NCBI RefSeq assembly: GCF_024741795.1
Contig: NZ_CP102950.1
Location: forward strand, 3,968,001-4,032,000
DNA: 64,000 nucleotides
Source of the DNA: Arthrobacter sp. CJ23
GTDB taxonomy: Bacteria > Actinomycetota > Actinomycetes > Actinomycetales > Micrococcaceae
Direction: 5' to 3'
The notes below the pieces were generated by a model. It searched no databases. It worked only from the letters and a program-made list of their open reading frames with translations, and was not told the origin of the DNA. A program made the position numbers and the translations under genes. This document shows positions 18,500 through 27,912 of the stretch, in pieces. Position 1 is the stretch's first letter, and each line of letters opens with the position of its first letter.

Positions 18500-18874
18500 A
18501 TGGCTTCTGAGGACACCAACACCACCGGCGCGGGCCCGAACTCCGGCAACAACCCCGGAGGCGGCGCCCCCGCCCGCCGCGGCATCACCGTCCGCCGGGC
18601 GCCCAAGTTCGTTCCGTTCATGGCGCTCGGCGCCGTGGTGGGCATCATCATCGCGGCGTTCGTCGCCTACGGCCTGCCCGGCGATCCGAGCTTCGACGCC
18701 GGCGCGGTCTTCGGCTTCTTCCTGGTGGCCTTCGCCGCTGGCGGCGTGCTCCTCGGCGCCCTCTCCGCCCTCATCCTTGACCGCCTCAGCGTCCGCCGGG
18801 CCCAGCACGCCGTGGTCGAGGCCGTTCCGGACTCGGTCCCCGACGACGCCGGCGAGGACGACGCCGGCCGCTGA
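18500..18874 (+). CDS. Small two-helix membrane protein upstream of purF
   Basis: The 124-residue protein has a Gly/Asn/Pro-rich N-terminus, two membrane helices at about residues 38-57 and 67-92 (FMALGAVVGIIIAAFVAYGL and FGFFLVAFAAGGVLLGALSALIL), and an acidic tail. Similar small membrane proteins sit beside purF in many actinobacteria; function unknown. The start ATG has no strong ribosome-binding site. Confidence 0.75.
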   Translation: MASEDTNTTGAGPNSGNNPGGGAPARRGITVRRAPKFVPFMALGAVVGIIIAAFVAYGLPGDPSFDAGAVFGFFLVAFAAGGVLLGALSALILDRLSVRRAQHAVVEAVPDSVPDDAGEDDAGR

Positions 18875-19031
18875 CCACCCGCCGTCGGGCGCTGTTCCGC
18901 ACTGCCGGACGGCAGTCCCTGCCGGGTCACACAACCGCGGCGATGTGATGCGCGCCGCATTTTCGCCGCCGAGGCGGTCTTAAAGCCGAAGCGGGGAAGT
19001 TACCACGCCCGGGACGTGAGACAATCGACCA

Positions 19032-20657
19032 GTGGCACGTGGCGACGGAAAACTTTCTCATGATCTTCTCCCCGGCGAAAAAGGCCCTCAGGACGCTTGT
19101 GGCGTCTTCGGGGTCTGGGCTCCCGGTGAAGAAGTAGCAAAACTCACCTATTACGGGCTGTATGCGTTGCAGCACCGCGGACAAGAATCGGCTGGTATTG
19201 CTACCAGTGACGGCAAGCGCATCAATGTCTACAAGGACATGGGCCTCGTGTCCCAGGTCTTCGATGAGACGACCCTGAACACCCTCACCGGGCACCTGGC
19301 CGTTGGCCACTGCCGGTACTCCACCACCGGTGCAAGCCACTGGGCCAATGCGCAGCCGACCCTCGGTGCGACCTCCACCGGAACGGTGGCCCTGGCCCAC
19401 AACGGCAACCTGACCAACACCGCCGAACTCCGGGACATGATCCTTGAGCGCAACAACGGCCAGCTGACCGGTGAAATGAAGCAGGGCAACACCTCGGACA
19501 CTGCCATGGTCACCGCTCTCCTTGAAGGCGAGGAGGGCAAGACCCTGGAGCAGACCGCGCTGGAGCTGCTGCCCAAGATCAAGGGCGGCTTCTGCTTCGT
19601 CTTCATGGACGAAGGCACCCTCTACGCAGCCCGCGATACCTACGGCATCCGCCCGCTGTGCCTGGGCCGCCTGGAACGCGGCTGGGTTGTTGCTTCCGAG
19701 CAGTCCGCCCTGGCAACCGTGGGCGCGAGCTTCATCCGCGAGATCGAGCCCGGCGAGTTCATCGCCATCGACGAGGACGGCGTCCGCTCCCAGCGCTTCG
19801 CCGATGCCACGCCTGCCGGCTGCGTCTTTGAATACGTCTACCTGGCCCGCCCGGATGCAGCCATCGCCGGCCGCTCCGTGTACGAGGCGCGCGTGGAGAT
19901 GGGCCGCCAGCTGGCCCGCGAAAACTCCCACGCGGCAGACATCGTCATCCCGGTCCCGGAATCCGGCACCCCCGCAGCCGTGGGCTACGCCGAACAGTCC
20001 GGCATCCCGTTCGCGCACGGCTTCGTCAAGAACGCCTACGTGGGCCGCACGTTCATCCAGCCTTCGCAGACCCTGCGCCAGCTGGGCATCCGCCTCAAGC
20101 TCAACGCCCTGGAATCAGTGATCCGCGGCAAGCGCGTTGTGGTGGTGGACGACTCGATCGTCCGCGGCAACACGCAGCGCGCCATCGTGCGGATGCTGCG
20201 CGAGGCGGGCGCCAAAGAGGTCCACATCAAGATCTCCTCCCCGCCGGTCCAGTGGCCCTGCTTCTACGGCATCGACTTCGCATCCCGTGCCGAGTTGATC
20301 GCCAACGGCGCCACGATCGACGAGATTTCCCAGGCCATCGGCGCTGACTCGCTGGCCTACATCTCCGAGGATGGCATGATCGAGGCCACGCACCAGCCGC
20401 GCGAACGCCTCTGCACCGCCTGCTTCACGGGCAAGTACCCCATCGAGCTGCCCGGCGCCGACAAGCTGGGCAAGAACCTGCTCGAGCGCACCGACCTCGG
20501 CGGGCTGCCGACGCCGGACGCTTCCGCCGCGGACGCCGTGGACCCGGCGTCCAAGGCCGGCGCCACGGGCTGCGACCCGGGACCCGACGCCGAGTTCGAA
20601 AACCTGCTCACCGACGCTGATCGCCTGACCGAGGCCAAGACGAAAGGGTCTGTATGA
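19032..20657 (+). CDS. purF: Amidophosphoribosyltransferase
   Basis: PurF makes 5-phosphoribosylamine from PRPP and glutamine, the first step of purine synthesis. The product is 541 residues from a GTG at 19032. C23 in DACGVFGVW becomes the N-terminal nucleophile after removal of a propeptide of 22 residues, typical of the Bacillus-type enzyme. The glutaminase domain has YALQHRGQESAGIA and GHCRYSTTG; the PRPP loop VVVDDSIVRGNTQ is near residue 373. Cysteines in the C-terminal part (RLCTACFTGKYP) fit the iron-sulfur form. It overlaps purM by four bases. Confidence 0.96.
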   Translation: MARGDGKLSHDLLPGEKGPQDACGVFGVWAPGEEVAKLTYYGLYALQHRGQESAGIATSDGKRINVYKDMGLVSQVFDETTLNTLTGHLAVGHCRYSTTGASHWANAQPTLGATSTGTVALAHNGNLTNTAELRDMILERNNGQLTGEMKQGNTSDTAMVTALLEGEEGKTLEQTALELLPKIKGGFCFVFMDEGTLYAARDTYGIRPLCLGRLERGWVVASEQSALATVGASFIREIEPGEFIAIDEDGVRSQRFADATPAGCVFEYVYLARPDAAIAGRSVYEARVEMGRQLARENSHAADIVIPVPESGTPAAVGYAEQSGIPFAHGFVKNAYVGRTFIQPSQTLRQLGIRLKLNALESVIRGKRVVVVDDSIVRGNTQRAIVRMLREAGAKEVHIKISSPPVQWPCFYGIDFASRAELIANGATIDEISQAIGADSLAYISEDGMIEATHQPRERLCTACFTGKYPIELPGADKLGKNLLERTDLGGLPTPDASAADAVDPASKAGATGCDPGPDAEFENLLTDADRLTEAKTKGSV

Positions 20658-21814
20658 CCTCCGCAACCCCCGCCCCTGAAAATGCAGGCATCACCTACGC
20701 CTCCGCCGGCGTCGATGTCGAAGCGGGCGACCGCGCTGTCGAACTCATGAAGGACGCCGTCAAGGCGACCCACAACTCCTCGGTGCTCGGCGGCGTGGGC
20801 GGCTTTGCCGGCCTGTACGACGTCTCGAGGCTCCTGACGTACAAGAAGCCGCTCCTGGCCACCTCCACGGACGGCGTGGGCACCAAGGTTGCCATCGCGC
20901 AGGCCATGGACATCCACGACACCATCGGCTTCGACCTGGTGGGCATGGTGGTGGACGACATCGTGGTGGTGGGCGCCGAGCCGCTCTTCATGACCGACTA
21001 CATCGCCTGCGGCAAGGTTGTTCCGGAGCGCATCGCGGACATCGTCCGCGGCATCGCGGCCGCCTGCTCCGTGGCCGGCACCGCCCTGGTGGGCGGCGAA
21101 ACCGCCGAGCACCCGGGCCTGCTGGGTGAGCACGAATACGACGTCGCCGGTGCCGCCACCGGTGTTGTCGAGGCCGACGCCCTGCTGGGCCCGGACCGCG
21201 TCCGTGCCGGCGACGTCGTGATCGGCATGGCCTCCTCCGGCCTCCACTCCAACGGCTACTCCCTGGTCCGCCGCGTCATCAACCACGCCGGCTGGGCCCT
21301 GGACCGCCAGGTCTCCGAACTGGGCCGCACGCTGGGCGAGGAGCTCCTGGAGCCCACCCGTGTCTACGCCGCCGACTGCCTGGACCTCGCCCGCACCTTC
21401 CCGGTGACCGGCGCCGGTTCGCTGGCCGGTGCCGCCGTGCACGGCTTCAGCCACGTCACCGGTGGCGGCCTGGCCGCCAACCTGGCACGCGTCCTGCCGC
21501 AGGGCCTCGTGGCCACGGTTGACCGCGCCACCTGGGAACTGCCGGCCATCTTCAAGCTGGTCTCCGAGCTGGGCACCGTGCCCCTGGCCGACCTCGAGCG
21601 CACGCTGAACCTCGGCGTGGGCATGGTGGCCATCGTGTCCCCGGAGGCCGCCGACGCCGCCGTGGCCCGCCTCAACGACCGCGGACTGCCGTCCTGGGTC
21701 ATGGGTACCGTTGCCGCGGACTCCGACTCGATCATCAAGGCCGGCCCGGACTACGTCCAGGGCGCCAAGGGCGTCGACGGCGGCGCCGTCCGTCTGGTGA
21801 ACGCCTACGCCTAA
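20654..21814 (+). CDS. purM: Phosphoribosylformylglycinamidine cyclo-ligase (AIR synthetase)
   Basis: PurM closes the imidazole ring to form AIR in purine synthesis. The 386-residue protein has the family motifs YASAGVDVEAGDRAVELMKDAV at the N-terminus, LLATSTDGVGTKVAIAQ near residue 75, the VNCxxx-equivalent VVDDIVVVGAEPLFMTDYIA, and GGETAEHPG near 150. It is coupled to purF through an ATGA overlap. A very strong terminator follows. Confidence 0.96.
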   Translation: MTSATPAPENAGITYASAGVDVEAGDRAVELMKDAVKATHNSSVLGGVGGFAGLYDVSRLLTYKKPLLATSTDGVGTKVAIAQAMDIHDTIGFDLVGMVVDDIVVVGAEPLFMTDYIACGKVVPERIADIVRGIAAACSVAGTALVGGETAEHPGLLGEHEYDVAGAATGVVEADALLGPDRVRAGDVVIGMASSGLHSNGYSLVRRVINHAGWALDRQVSELGRTLGEELLEPTRVYAADCLDLARTFPVTGAGSLAGAAVHGFSHVTGGGLAANLARVLPQGLVATVDRATWELPAIFKLVSELGTVPLADLERTLNLGVGMVAIVSPEAADAAVARLNDRGLPSWVMGTVAADSDSIIKAGPDYVQGAKGVDGGAVRLVNAYA

Positions 21815-21833
21815 GCGCTTTGTCGCTTGAGTA

Positions 21834-21879
21834 AAAGAGCGGGCGGGCAGTTGATCCCTCAACTGCCCGCCCGCTCTTT
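21834..21879. terminator. Strong bidirectional terminator after purM
   Basis: A perfect 21-bp stem (AAAGAGCGGGCGGGCAGTTGA) with a TCCC loop and flanking A/T runs lies between purM and the convergent ABC ATPase gene; it can stop transcription from both sides. Confidence 0.92.
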
Positions 21880-21903
21880 CTTGTTACTCGCCGGCGCGGG
21901 GTC

Positions 21904-22704
21904 CTACAGCACCGCCGACAGGAAAGCCCGGGTCCGCTCGTGCTGCGGATGGTTGATGACGGATTCCGCGGGGCCTTCCTCGATGATGCGGCCATCGTGC
22001 ATGAACACCACGCGGTCCGCCACGTCACGGGCAAAGCCCATCTCATGGGTGACCACGATCATGGTCATGCCGCTCCGAGCCAGGTCCTTCATGACCCGCA
22101 GGACCTCGCCCACCAGCTCCGGGTCCAGGGCCGACGTCGGCTCGTCAAACAGCATCAGCTTCGGCTGCATGCACAGGGCCCGCGCAATCGCCACGCGCTG
22201 CTGCTGTCCGCCGGACAGGTGCCGCGGGTAGGCGTGCGCCTTCTCCTGCAGGCCCACCTTTTCGAGCAGGCCAAGGGCCCGACGCCGGACCTCGTCTTTG
22301 CGCTGTTTGAGCACCCTGAGCGGGGCCTCCATCAGGTTCTCGAGCACTGTCATGTGCGGGAACAAGTTGAAGTGCTGGAACACTATTCCGATGTCTGTCC
22401 GGTCGGAGCAGATCTCGTTGTGCGACTGTTCGTGGAGCTTGCTGCCCTTGATCCGGTAACCGACCACCCGGTCCTCAACCCAGAGCAGGCCGCCGTCGAT
22501 CTTTTCCAAGTGGTTCACGCACCGCAGGAAGGTGCTCTTCCCGGATCCGGAGGCGCCGATCAGGCAGACCACTTCACCGCTCTTGACGTCCAGGTCGATC
22601 CCCTTGAGGACCTCGTGGCTGCCGAAGCTTTTCCGGACACCTTCGGCCCGCACCAGCGGCACCTGCGTTGTTGCCGATCGCAAAGGCATGGATTCGATGG
22701 TCAT
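21904..22704 (-). CDS. Polar amino-acid type ABC transporter ATPase
   Basis: The ATPase of the importer encoded with the two genes upstream. The ATG at 22704 after GGAAAGGG gives 266 residues; the frame is open further but the extra part is antisense to the permease. Walker [10 protein letters not shown], signature LSGGQQQR, Walker [13 protein letters not shown] and the H-loop VVTHEMGFA are all intact. An insertion [21 protein letters not shown] before the Q-loop is common in the GlnQ/HisP group. It overlaps the permease by four bases. Confidence 0.93.
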   Translation of the reverse strand: MTIESMPLRSATTQVPLVRAEGVRKSFGSHEVLKGIDLDVKSGEVVCLIGASGSGKSTFLRCVNHLEKIDGGLLWVEDRVVGYRIKGSKLHEQSHNEICSDRTDIGIVFQHFNLFPHMTVLENLMEAPLRVLKQRKDEVRRRALGLLEKVGLQEKAHAYPRHLSGGQQQRVAIARALCMQPKLMLFDEPTSALDPELVGEVLRVMKDLARSGMTMIVVTHEMGFARDVADRVVFMHDGRIIEEGPAESVINHPQHERTRAFLSAVL

Positions 22705-23639
22705 GATGCGTTGCCCTTTCCTGTGGCCAGCGGCGAATGGACCCTGAAGAATTTCCGCAGCCGTTCCATGGTGGTGGGCGGCACGGAGCGGGAAGTGCCG
22801 CGGGAGAAGCGGCGTTCGAGATACCCCTGCCCGATGGTGAACACCGTGGTGATGATGATGTACCAGATGCTGGCCACCAGGAGCAGCGGCACCACCTGCA
22901 GGTTCTTGGAGTAGATGATCTGCGCGGAGTACAGCAGCTCGGGGACCGCGAGCACGCTGACCAGCGAGGTGGTCTTGAGCATGCCGATGAACTCGTTCCC
23001 GGTGGGCGGGATGATGACGCGCATGGCCTGGGGCAGCACCACGCGGACGAGGGTCTGGATCCGGGACATCCCCAGCGCCCCCGCGGCTTCGCTCTGGCCT
23101 TGGTCGATGGACTGGATGCCGGCACGCACGATCTCGGACATGTACGCGGCTTCGTTCAGGCCAAGGCCCAGGATCGCGGCCGCCAAGGGAGTGATGAGCT
23201 GGTTGGCGTCGAGGCTGACGCCGGGAATGCCGAAGGTGATTTCCGGGTACAGCGCCGACAGGTTGAACCAGAACAGCAGCTGCACCAGCACGGGAGTGCC
23301 GCGGAAGATGGTCACATAGGCGCTGGCGGAGGCCTTGACCACGGGGTTCGCGGACAGCTGCATCACGGCCAGGACCACGCCGAGTCCAACACCCAGCGCC
23401 ATGCACACCACGGTCAGGAACAGCGTGATCCCAATGCCGTTCACAATCGCGACGTCACGGAAATACAGTGCCACTTTGTCCCAGCCGAAGCGCGGATTTG
23501 TCACTGCCGAGATCACCAGCAGAATCACGACGGCGGCAACGGCCGTTCCTGCCACCCAGCGCCAGGGGCGCCGGGCCGGGACGACGGTGAACCGGCCTGT
23601 GCCCGTTCCGGTCTTGGGAAGGCTCATGAGTCCGCTCAT
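22701..23639 (-). CDS. Polar amino-acid type ABC transporter permease
   Basis: The 312-residue membrane protein has about six hydrophobic helices and the HisM-type permease signature [29 protein letters not shown] followed by ALGMS. The C-terminus is basic and cytosolic. Only one permease gene is present, so the channel is probably a homodimer. It overlaps both its neighbours (ATGA), forming a coupled binding protein-permease-ATPase unit. Confidence 0.92.
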   Translation of the reverse strand: MSGLMSLPKTGTGTGRFTVVPARRPWRWVAGTAVAAVVILLVISAVTNPRFGWDKVALYFRDVAIVNGIGITLFLTVVCMALGVGLGVVLAVMQLSANPVVKASASAYVTIFRGTPVLVQLLFWFNLSALYPEITFGIPGVSLDANQLITPLAAAILGLGLNEAAYMSEIVRAGIQSIDQGQSEAAGALGMSRIQTLVRVVLPQAMRVIIPPTGNEFIGMLKTTSLVSVLAVPELLYSAQIIYSKNLQVVPLLLVASIWYIIITTVFTIGQGYLERRFSRGTSRSVPPTTMERLRKFFRVHSPLATGKGNAS

Positions 23640-24580
23640 TTCGTGCCACCGGCGTCGACGGCGTCTGCGCTGATGGTCACGGTCTGCGGAATCCCGTACT
23701 TGGTGTTGATCTGCTTGTACGTCTCGCTCGCGACGAGTGTTTTCACTGCAGCCACGATGGACGCTGTGAGCGGCGAACCCTTGGGCATCGCGATGCCGAC
23801 GGGCGTGGGGTCGTAGTCCTCATCACCCGCGAGCTCGAAGGCTCCCCCGGAGAGCTTGCTGGCGTACCCCATGCCGATGAGGCCGGACAGGACACTGTCC
23901 ACGCGGCCCGAGATGAGGGCAAGGTTCGCCTCATTCTGGGACGGGAAGAGCTGGATGTCGATGGGTGCTTTGCCGGCGTCGACGCACTGCTGGGAGAACG
24001 CCGGAAGCGTCTCGATTCCCTGGGTGGTCCCCTTCTCGCCGCCCACCTTGGTGCCACACAGCTTCAGTGGATCCAGGGTGAGCTTCTTGGGGTTGCCGGC
24101 CTTGACCGCCAGGCCGGAACCGCTGCTTTGGTAGGCGGCGAAGTCGGCGTTTTTCTGGCGTTCGGCCGTGACGTTGAACCCGGAGATGCCGACGTCGTAC
24201 TTGTGCGAGCTGACGCCCGGCAGGATGGTGTCGAAGGTGGCGGGCACCATCTTGACCTCCAGGCCGAGCGTCTCGCCGAGTGCCTTGGCGAAGTCAGCAT
24301 CCCAGCCGACCACCGTTTTGTTGTCGTCGGCGTAGAACTCGTAGGGCGGGAACGTGGGGTCCGTGCCGACCACCAGGGTTCCCTTGGCTTTGATGTCCGC
24401 GGGCAGCAGATCGGCCGCTGCGTGGTTGAATGCGGCGGCCGCCACGGTGGTGGTGTTTTGGTGGCCTGAAGTGGCGGCGGCTTCCTTGCCTGCATCCAGG
24501 GAGGCGGTGGTGCAGCCGGACATTCCGACGGCTGCCGCCAGGAGCAGCGCGCTGGTTCTGATGACGCTAGGACGGGACAT
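23636..24580 (-). CDS. Solute-binding lipoprotein of the amino-acid ABC importer
   Basis: The ATG at 24580 gives 314 residues with a lipoprotein signal (LLLAAAVGMSGC). The body has the family-3 binding-protein pattern: GTLVVGTDPTFPPYEFYADD, VVGWDADFAKALGE, and YDVGISGFNVTAERQKNADF. A cysteine pair (KLCGTK and SQQCVD) may form a disulfide. The ligand is unknown; the deacylase gene overlapping upstream suggests an acylated amino acid or a related compound. Confidence 0.92.
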   Translation of the reverse strand: MSRPSVIRTSALLLAAAVGMSGCTTASLDAGKEAAATSGHQNTTTVAAAAFNHAAADLLPADIKAKGTLVVGTDPTFPPYEFYADDNKTVVGWDADFAKALGETLGLEVKMVPATFDTILPGVSSHKYDVGISGFNVTAERQKNADFAAYQSSGSGLAVKAGNPKKLTLDPLKLCGTKVGGEKGTTQGIETLPAFSQQCVDAGKAPIDIQLFPSQNEANLALISGRVDSVLSGLIGMGYASKLSGGAFELAGDEDYDPTPVGIAMPKGSPLTASIVAAVKTLVASETYKQINTKYGIPQTVTISADAVDAGGTK

Positions 24581-25598
24581 GATGACCTTCCGGTGGGGTT
24601 GTTCCGTGGTCAACGGCGATGTTGACCAGGGTGGTGCCGACATTGACGATTGCGGGGTGCCGCACGATGGCGACCACCCCGTCGATCGGTGCGTGGAAAT
24701 CTTTGGCAGGCCTGTCGAGTTCCTCTACTGAATGGACTCGGGCCACGACGTCGCCTGCACTGACCTTCTGGCCGAGTTCCGCCACGGGTTCCAGGAGCCC
24801 GGCCATGGTGGAGTGGACGGCCGAGCGGGCGGTGAGTTCCACCCACTGAATGGGCTCTTCGGGAATGGCCGGCTCGTCCTTGAGCACGCCCCAGTGGCCC
24901 AGCAGCGAGCGAAGTCCTGTCCTCGCCCGGTTCAGGATGGGCAGGGACACGGTTCCTCGTCCGCCAAGCTCCGTGGAAATCATGGGCACACCGGCGAGAT
25001 CGGCGGCACCGCTGATGGAACCTGCCTTGAGCATGGGCTTGACCGCCACGGAGTAGGGGGCGTTGAAAGCCGAGACCGCGGAGACCTTCTCTGCCCAGAG
25101 TCCAGGGGTCGGGCCGAGGTAGACGAAGGCCGACGGGACGTACTCGGAGGCGATGCCGCCTGAGTGGATGTCCATGACGTAGTCAGCCATGGGGATGAGG
25201 TCTTCAGCCACAATGGACGCGATCTGACGGGCCGGGCCGCCATCGGCTTGGCCGGGCATCGCACGGTTGAGGTTCACGCCATCCACGCTGGCTACTCGCC
25301 GGCCTTCCCTGACGGCGGAGATGTTGAGCGCCGGCAGGATGATCAACCGCCCGGCAACATCGTCGGCCCGGACGGAACGGATCAGCTCCTGGAGCAGGAT
25401 CTGTCCTTCGTATTCATCGCCGTGTGTTCCGGCCAGCAGGAGCACGGTGGGCCCGTCACCGCCGCTGATCACTGCAATGGGTGAAGGGATCACAGCTGCA
25501 TCATTCTCGTTGTCCGAGTATTCGATCTCCAGGTAACCCAACTGCTTGCCTGCGGCGGCGAAGTCGATGCCGGCGATACGGGGGACGTGCAAAGTCAT
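24567..25598 (-). CDS. Zinc deacylase of the AstE/aspartoacylase family, DoeB-like
   Basis: The family removes acyl groups from acylated amino acids with a single zinc ion. Ligands are visible in GTHGDEYEG (HxxE) and DIHSGG; the catalytic glutamate is in ISTELGGRG. The ATG at 25598 gives 343 residues. The overall pattern, including NLNRAMPGQADGG and LPMADYVMDIHSGG, resembles N-alpha-acetyl-diaminobutyrate deacetylase (DoeB) of ectoine breakdown, but the other ectoine genes are absent. It overlaps the binding-protein gene by 14 bases and leads this four-gene operon. Confidence 0.8.
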   Translation of the reverse strand: MTLHVPRIAGIDFAAAGKQLGYLEIEYSDNENDAAVIPSPIAVISGGDGPTVLLLAGTHGDEYEGQILLQELIRSVRADDVAGRLIILPALNISAVREGRRVASVDGVNLNRAMPGQADGGPARQIASIVAEDLIPMADYVMDIHSGGIASEYVPSAFVYLGPTPGLWAEKVSAVSAFNAPYSVAVKPMLKAGSISGAADLAGVPMISTELGGRGTVSLPILNRARTGLRSLLGHWGVLKDEPAIPEEPIQWVELTARSAVHSTMAGLLEPVAELGQKVSAGDVVARVHSVEELDRPAKDFHAPIDGVVAIVRHPAIVNVGTTLVNIAVDHGTTPPEGHHVPS

Positions 25599-25630
25599 GG
25601 GGCAACTTTCATGAGGCTTGGTGGAATTGG

Positions 25631-25650
25631 ATTCACTGTATACAGTGAAT
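25631..25650. promoter_or_regulatory. Perfect 20-bp palindrome, GntR/FCD operator
   Basis: ATTCACTGTATACAGTGAAT is a perfect inverted repeat midway between the divergent deacylase operon and the GntR regulator gene (32 and 27 bases from the starts). GntR-family dimers bind such sites, so it probably controls both directions. Confidence 0.8.
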
Positions 25651-25677
25651 ACCGTGATGTAAACCACGTAGGATCAA

Positions 25678-26340
25678 ATGAGTTTTTATACCGATGAGGG
25701 GATGGGCGAAATGCCTGCGCAAGCTGCCAAGAAGGTGCGGCCACTGAGCGAACACGTCTACGACAGGATCAGCAATGACATCGTCAATGGCGTGATTGCC
25801 CCCGGTGCCGCGCTCGTCCAAGAGCAAATCGCGGAGGAGTATGGAGTTTCCCGCACTCCCGTCCGGGATGCGCTGACGCGGCTGGTGCACGACGGACTGG
25901 CAACGCTCGAGCCCGGGTCCGGCTACTTCGCCACGACGCTGACACGCTCAGAGGTTGAGGAAGTCTACGAGGTCCGCAAGGCACTCGAGGTCATGGCCAT
26001 CAAGCAGGCCGGCGCGAAATACACCAATCTTGAAATAGCGCGGCTGGAGCTGCTGATCGCCGAGGGCGCAGCCAGCACAGATGCCGAGGAGCTGTTCTCA
26101 GCCACGCGGGCCTTCCACTTGAGCCTGGCTGCACCCTCCCCCAACAGTTTTCTGCTGAAGACGCTGCAGTCCGTGTGGGACAACCCCGTCCAGCGGCTCA
26201 TCAGCCGCTCCTATCCGCTGGATCAGGACAAGCTTGATCGCGTGGCGGATGCGCACCGCAGAATCGTCGCAGCGGCCCGGGCCGGCGACTTGGACGTTTT
26301 GATTCCCCTGCTGGACCTCTGCCACGAGAAAGACCAGTAG
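25678..26340 (+). CDS. GntR-family regulator with FCD-type ligand domain
   Basis: The N-terminal half is a GntR winged helix (LSEHVYDRISNDIVNGVIAPGAAL, EEYGVSRTPVRDALTRLVHDGL); the C-terminal half is an all-helical FCD-like domain with VYEVRKALEVMAIKQA and HRRIVAAARAGD. The usual second metal histidine region is short. It is transcribed divergently from the deacylase/ABC operon and is its likely repressor. The start is uncertain: 25678 is the first ATG, with alternatives at 25702 and 25711. Confidence 0.88.
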   Translation: MSFYTDEGMGEMPAQAAKKVRPLSEHVYDRISNDIVNGVIAPGAALVQEQIAEEYGVSRTPVRDALTRLVHDGLATLEPGSGYFATTLTRSEVEEVYEVRKALEVMAIKQAGAKYTNLEIARLELLIAEGAASTDAEELFSATRAFHLSLAAPSPNSFLLKTLQSVWDNPVQRLISRSYPLDQDKLDRVADAHRRIVAAARAGDLDVLIPLLDLCHEKDQ

Positions 26341-26343
26341 CCC

Positions 26344-27114
26344 CTAGACCTGGATGAGGCTGAGGATGCCGCCCTGTGGATCCATGATGGTGGCCAGGGA
26401 GCCGTGGCCGGGGGTCGCATCCGGTTCCACGAGGACCTCCCCGCCCGCCTGGACGGCCGCCGCCGCGGCCCCGGCGATGTCGGCCACACCGAAGTAGATC
26501 TGCCAGCCCTCCTCGTCGCCTTCCTCGGAAGGGACCACGCCGGCCACCTCCTCGCCGTCGACCATCAGCGTGCTGTAGCTGCCGCCGTCGTCCTGCGGGT
26601 ATTCGGTCACCTCATGGCCAAAGAGCGTCTGGAAGAAGCCGACGGCGGCACGGGGCTCGGGCGTGAAGAGCTCGGCCCAGGCGAGGGCGCCGGGCTCGTT
26701 GAAGCGGCGGCTCCCGAAGTGCGTGCCGGCCTGCCAGATGCCCGTGGTTCCGCCGCCTGGCACCTCCAGGAACGCCATGATGCCGGTGTCCCCCACGGCC
26801 TCGGGCCCGAACTGGACCGTTCCGCCGGCATGGACCGTGTCCTCTGCAATGGCCTGCGCGTCATCGGCCGCGAAGTAGATGTTCCACTGCGCGTTGGTGC
26901 CGGCGGCCTCCTGCTGCGGGTTCTGCGGCGCGATCACGCTGACGAGGTCCCCGTCCACAAAGGCCTTGGCGTAACTGCGGCCGTCCGGGGTGGGCAGCTC
27001 CTCGAAGCTCCAGCCGAACACACGGCCGTAGAAGGCCTTGGCCGCCTCCACGTCCCTGGTCTGCAGGTCCGCCCAGCAGGGTTCGCCGTTGGAGTACTGG
27101 GTCCGGGCGGTCAC
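26344..27114 (-). CDS. Tandem VOC (glyoxalase-fold) protein
   Basis: The 256-residue protein has two VOC repeats, each starting with a WADLQTRDVEAAKAFY-like or WAELFTPEPRAAVGFF-like segment, about 125 residues apart. Both halves carry the pattern YGRVFGW / FQTLFGH. Proteins of this type are annotated as glyoxalase/bleomycin-resistance-like or hydrolase accessory proteins; no substrate can be named. It overlaps the similar upstream gene by four bases and probably arose by duplication. Confidence 0.85.
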   Translation of the reverse strand: MTARTQYSNGEPCWADLQTRDVEAAKAFYGRVFGWSFEELPTPDGRSYAKAFVDGDLVSVIAPQNPQQEAAGTNAQWNIYFAADDAQAIAEDTVHAGGTVQFGPEAVGDTGIMAFLEVPGGGTTGIWQAGTHFGSRRFNEPGALAWAELFTPEPRAAVGFFQTLFGHEVTEYPQDDGGSYSTLMVDGEEVAGVVPSEEGDEEGWQIYFGVADIAGAAAAAVQAGGEVLVEPDATPGHGSLATIMDPQGGILSLIQV

Positions 27115-27893
27115 GTGGCCACGCCCTTCATGATGCTGAAGGCAGCCCCGGCAGGATCCATGAGCACAGCAAAGCGGCCGATGCCGGGCACATCGAATGC
27201 TGGCGCAATCACGTGGCTTCCCAGCCCGACAGCCTGCGCCACCGCGGCGTCGACGTCGGCGACGTTGAAGTAGGTCATCCAGAACGGCGGCAAGCCCTCG
27301 CCGGGCAGTTTCATCACACCCGCCACAGGCTCCCCGTCCACCAGGAGACTTGTGTACTCCTCCACGTCTCCGGCCGGGGCGGTGCTGCTGGAGCAGCCCG
27401 TCACGGCTTCGTAGAAGGCCACGGCCGTGGGGACATCGCTGGTTTGCACCTCATTCCAGGCCATGGTGCCGGGCACGTTCACCAAGCCGGACCCATGGTG
27501 GGTGCCGGCCTCCCAGAAACCGATCTGGGCGCCGGTGGGATCGGCGGCGAAGAACAGGCGCCCGCCCCCGTTGGGGACAGTGTCCGGCGGGAAGACGATG
27601 GTTCCCCCGGCTGCCGCTGCCCGCTCGGCGGCCTCGTCAACGGAATCCACCGCGATGTAGTTGGCCCAATAGGACGGCATCCCTGCGGGCGCATCAGGCA
27701 GCTGCTGCATCAGGCCGGCCACATAGCGGCCCTGCAGCTTCGCCATGTAGTAGGTCATGCCCTGGCCGGCGTCCATGGAATCAAGTTCCCAGCCGAAGAG
27801 GCCACTGTAGAAGTTCTTGGAGACTTCAATGTCGGTGGACGAAAGGTCCACCCAACATGGCGTCCCCTGCTTGTAGCTCTCGACCTCCGGCAT
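27111..27893 (-). CDS. Tandem VOC (glyoxalase-fold) protein
   Basis: This 260-residue paralogue of the downstream gene starts at the ATG at 27893, after GGAAGGG. Both VOC halves are clear: PCWVDLSSTDIEVSKNFYSGLFGWE and MAWNEVQTSDVPTAVAFYEAVTG. Conserved late motifs (FWMTYFNVADVDAAV, FAVLMDPAGAAFSI) match those of its neighbour, supporting duplication. Substrate unknown. Confidence 0.87.
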   Translation of the reverse strand: MPEVESYKQGTPCWVDLSSTDIEVSKNFYSGLFGWELDSMDAGQGMTYYMAKLQGRYVAGLMQQLPDAPAGMPSYWANYIAVDSVDEAAERAAAAGGTIVFPPDTVPNGGGRLFFAADPTGAQIGFWEAGTHHGSGLVNVPGTMAWNEVQTSDVPTAVAFYEAVTGCSSSTAPAGDVEEYTSLLVDGEPVAGVMKLPGEGLPPFWMTYFNVADVDAAVAQAVGLGSHVIAPAFDVPGIGRFAVLMDPAGAAFSIMKGVAT

Positions 27894-27912
27894 GGCGTTC
27901 CCTTCCTTCTTG

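Noticed and set aside
20357..21862. Minus-strand 500-codon frame opposite purF/purM
   Set aside because: Antisense shadow; it crosses the purF-purM junction and part of the terminator.
22705..23406. N-terminal extension of the ABC ATPase
   Set aside because: It is out-of-frame translation of the permease gene on the same strand; the ATPase fold starts at the ATG at 22704.
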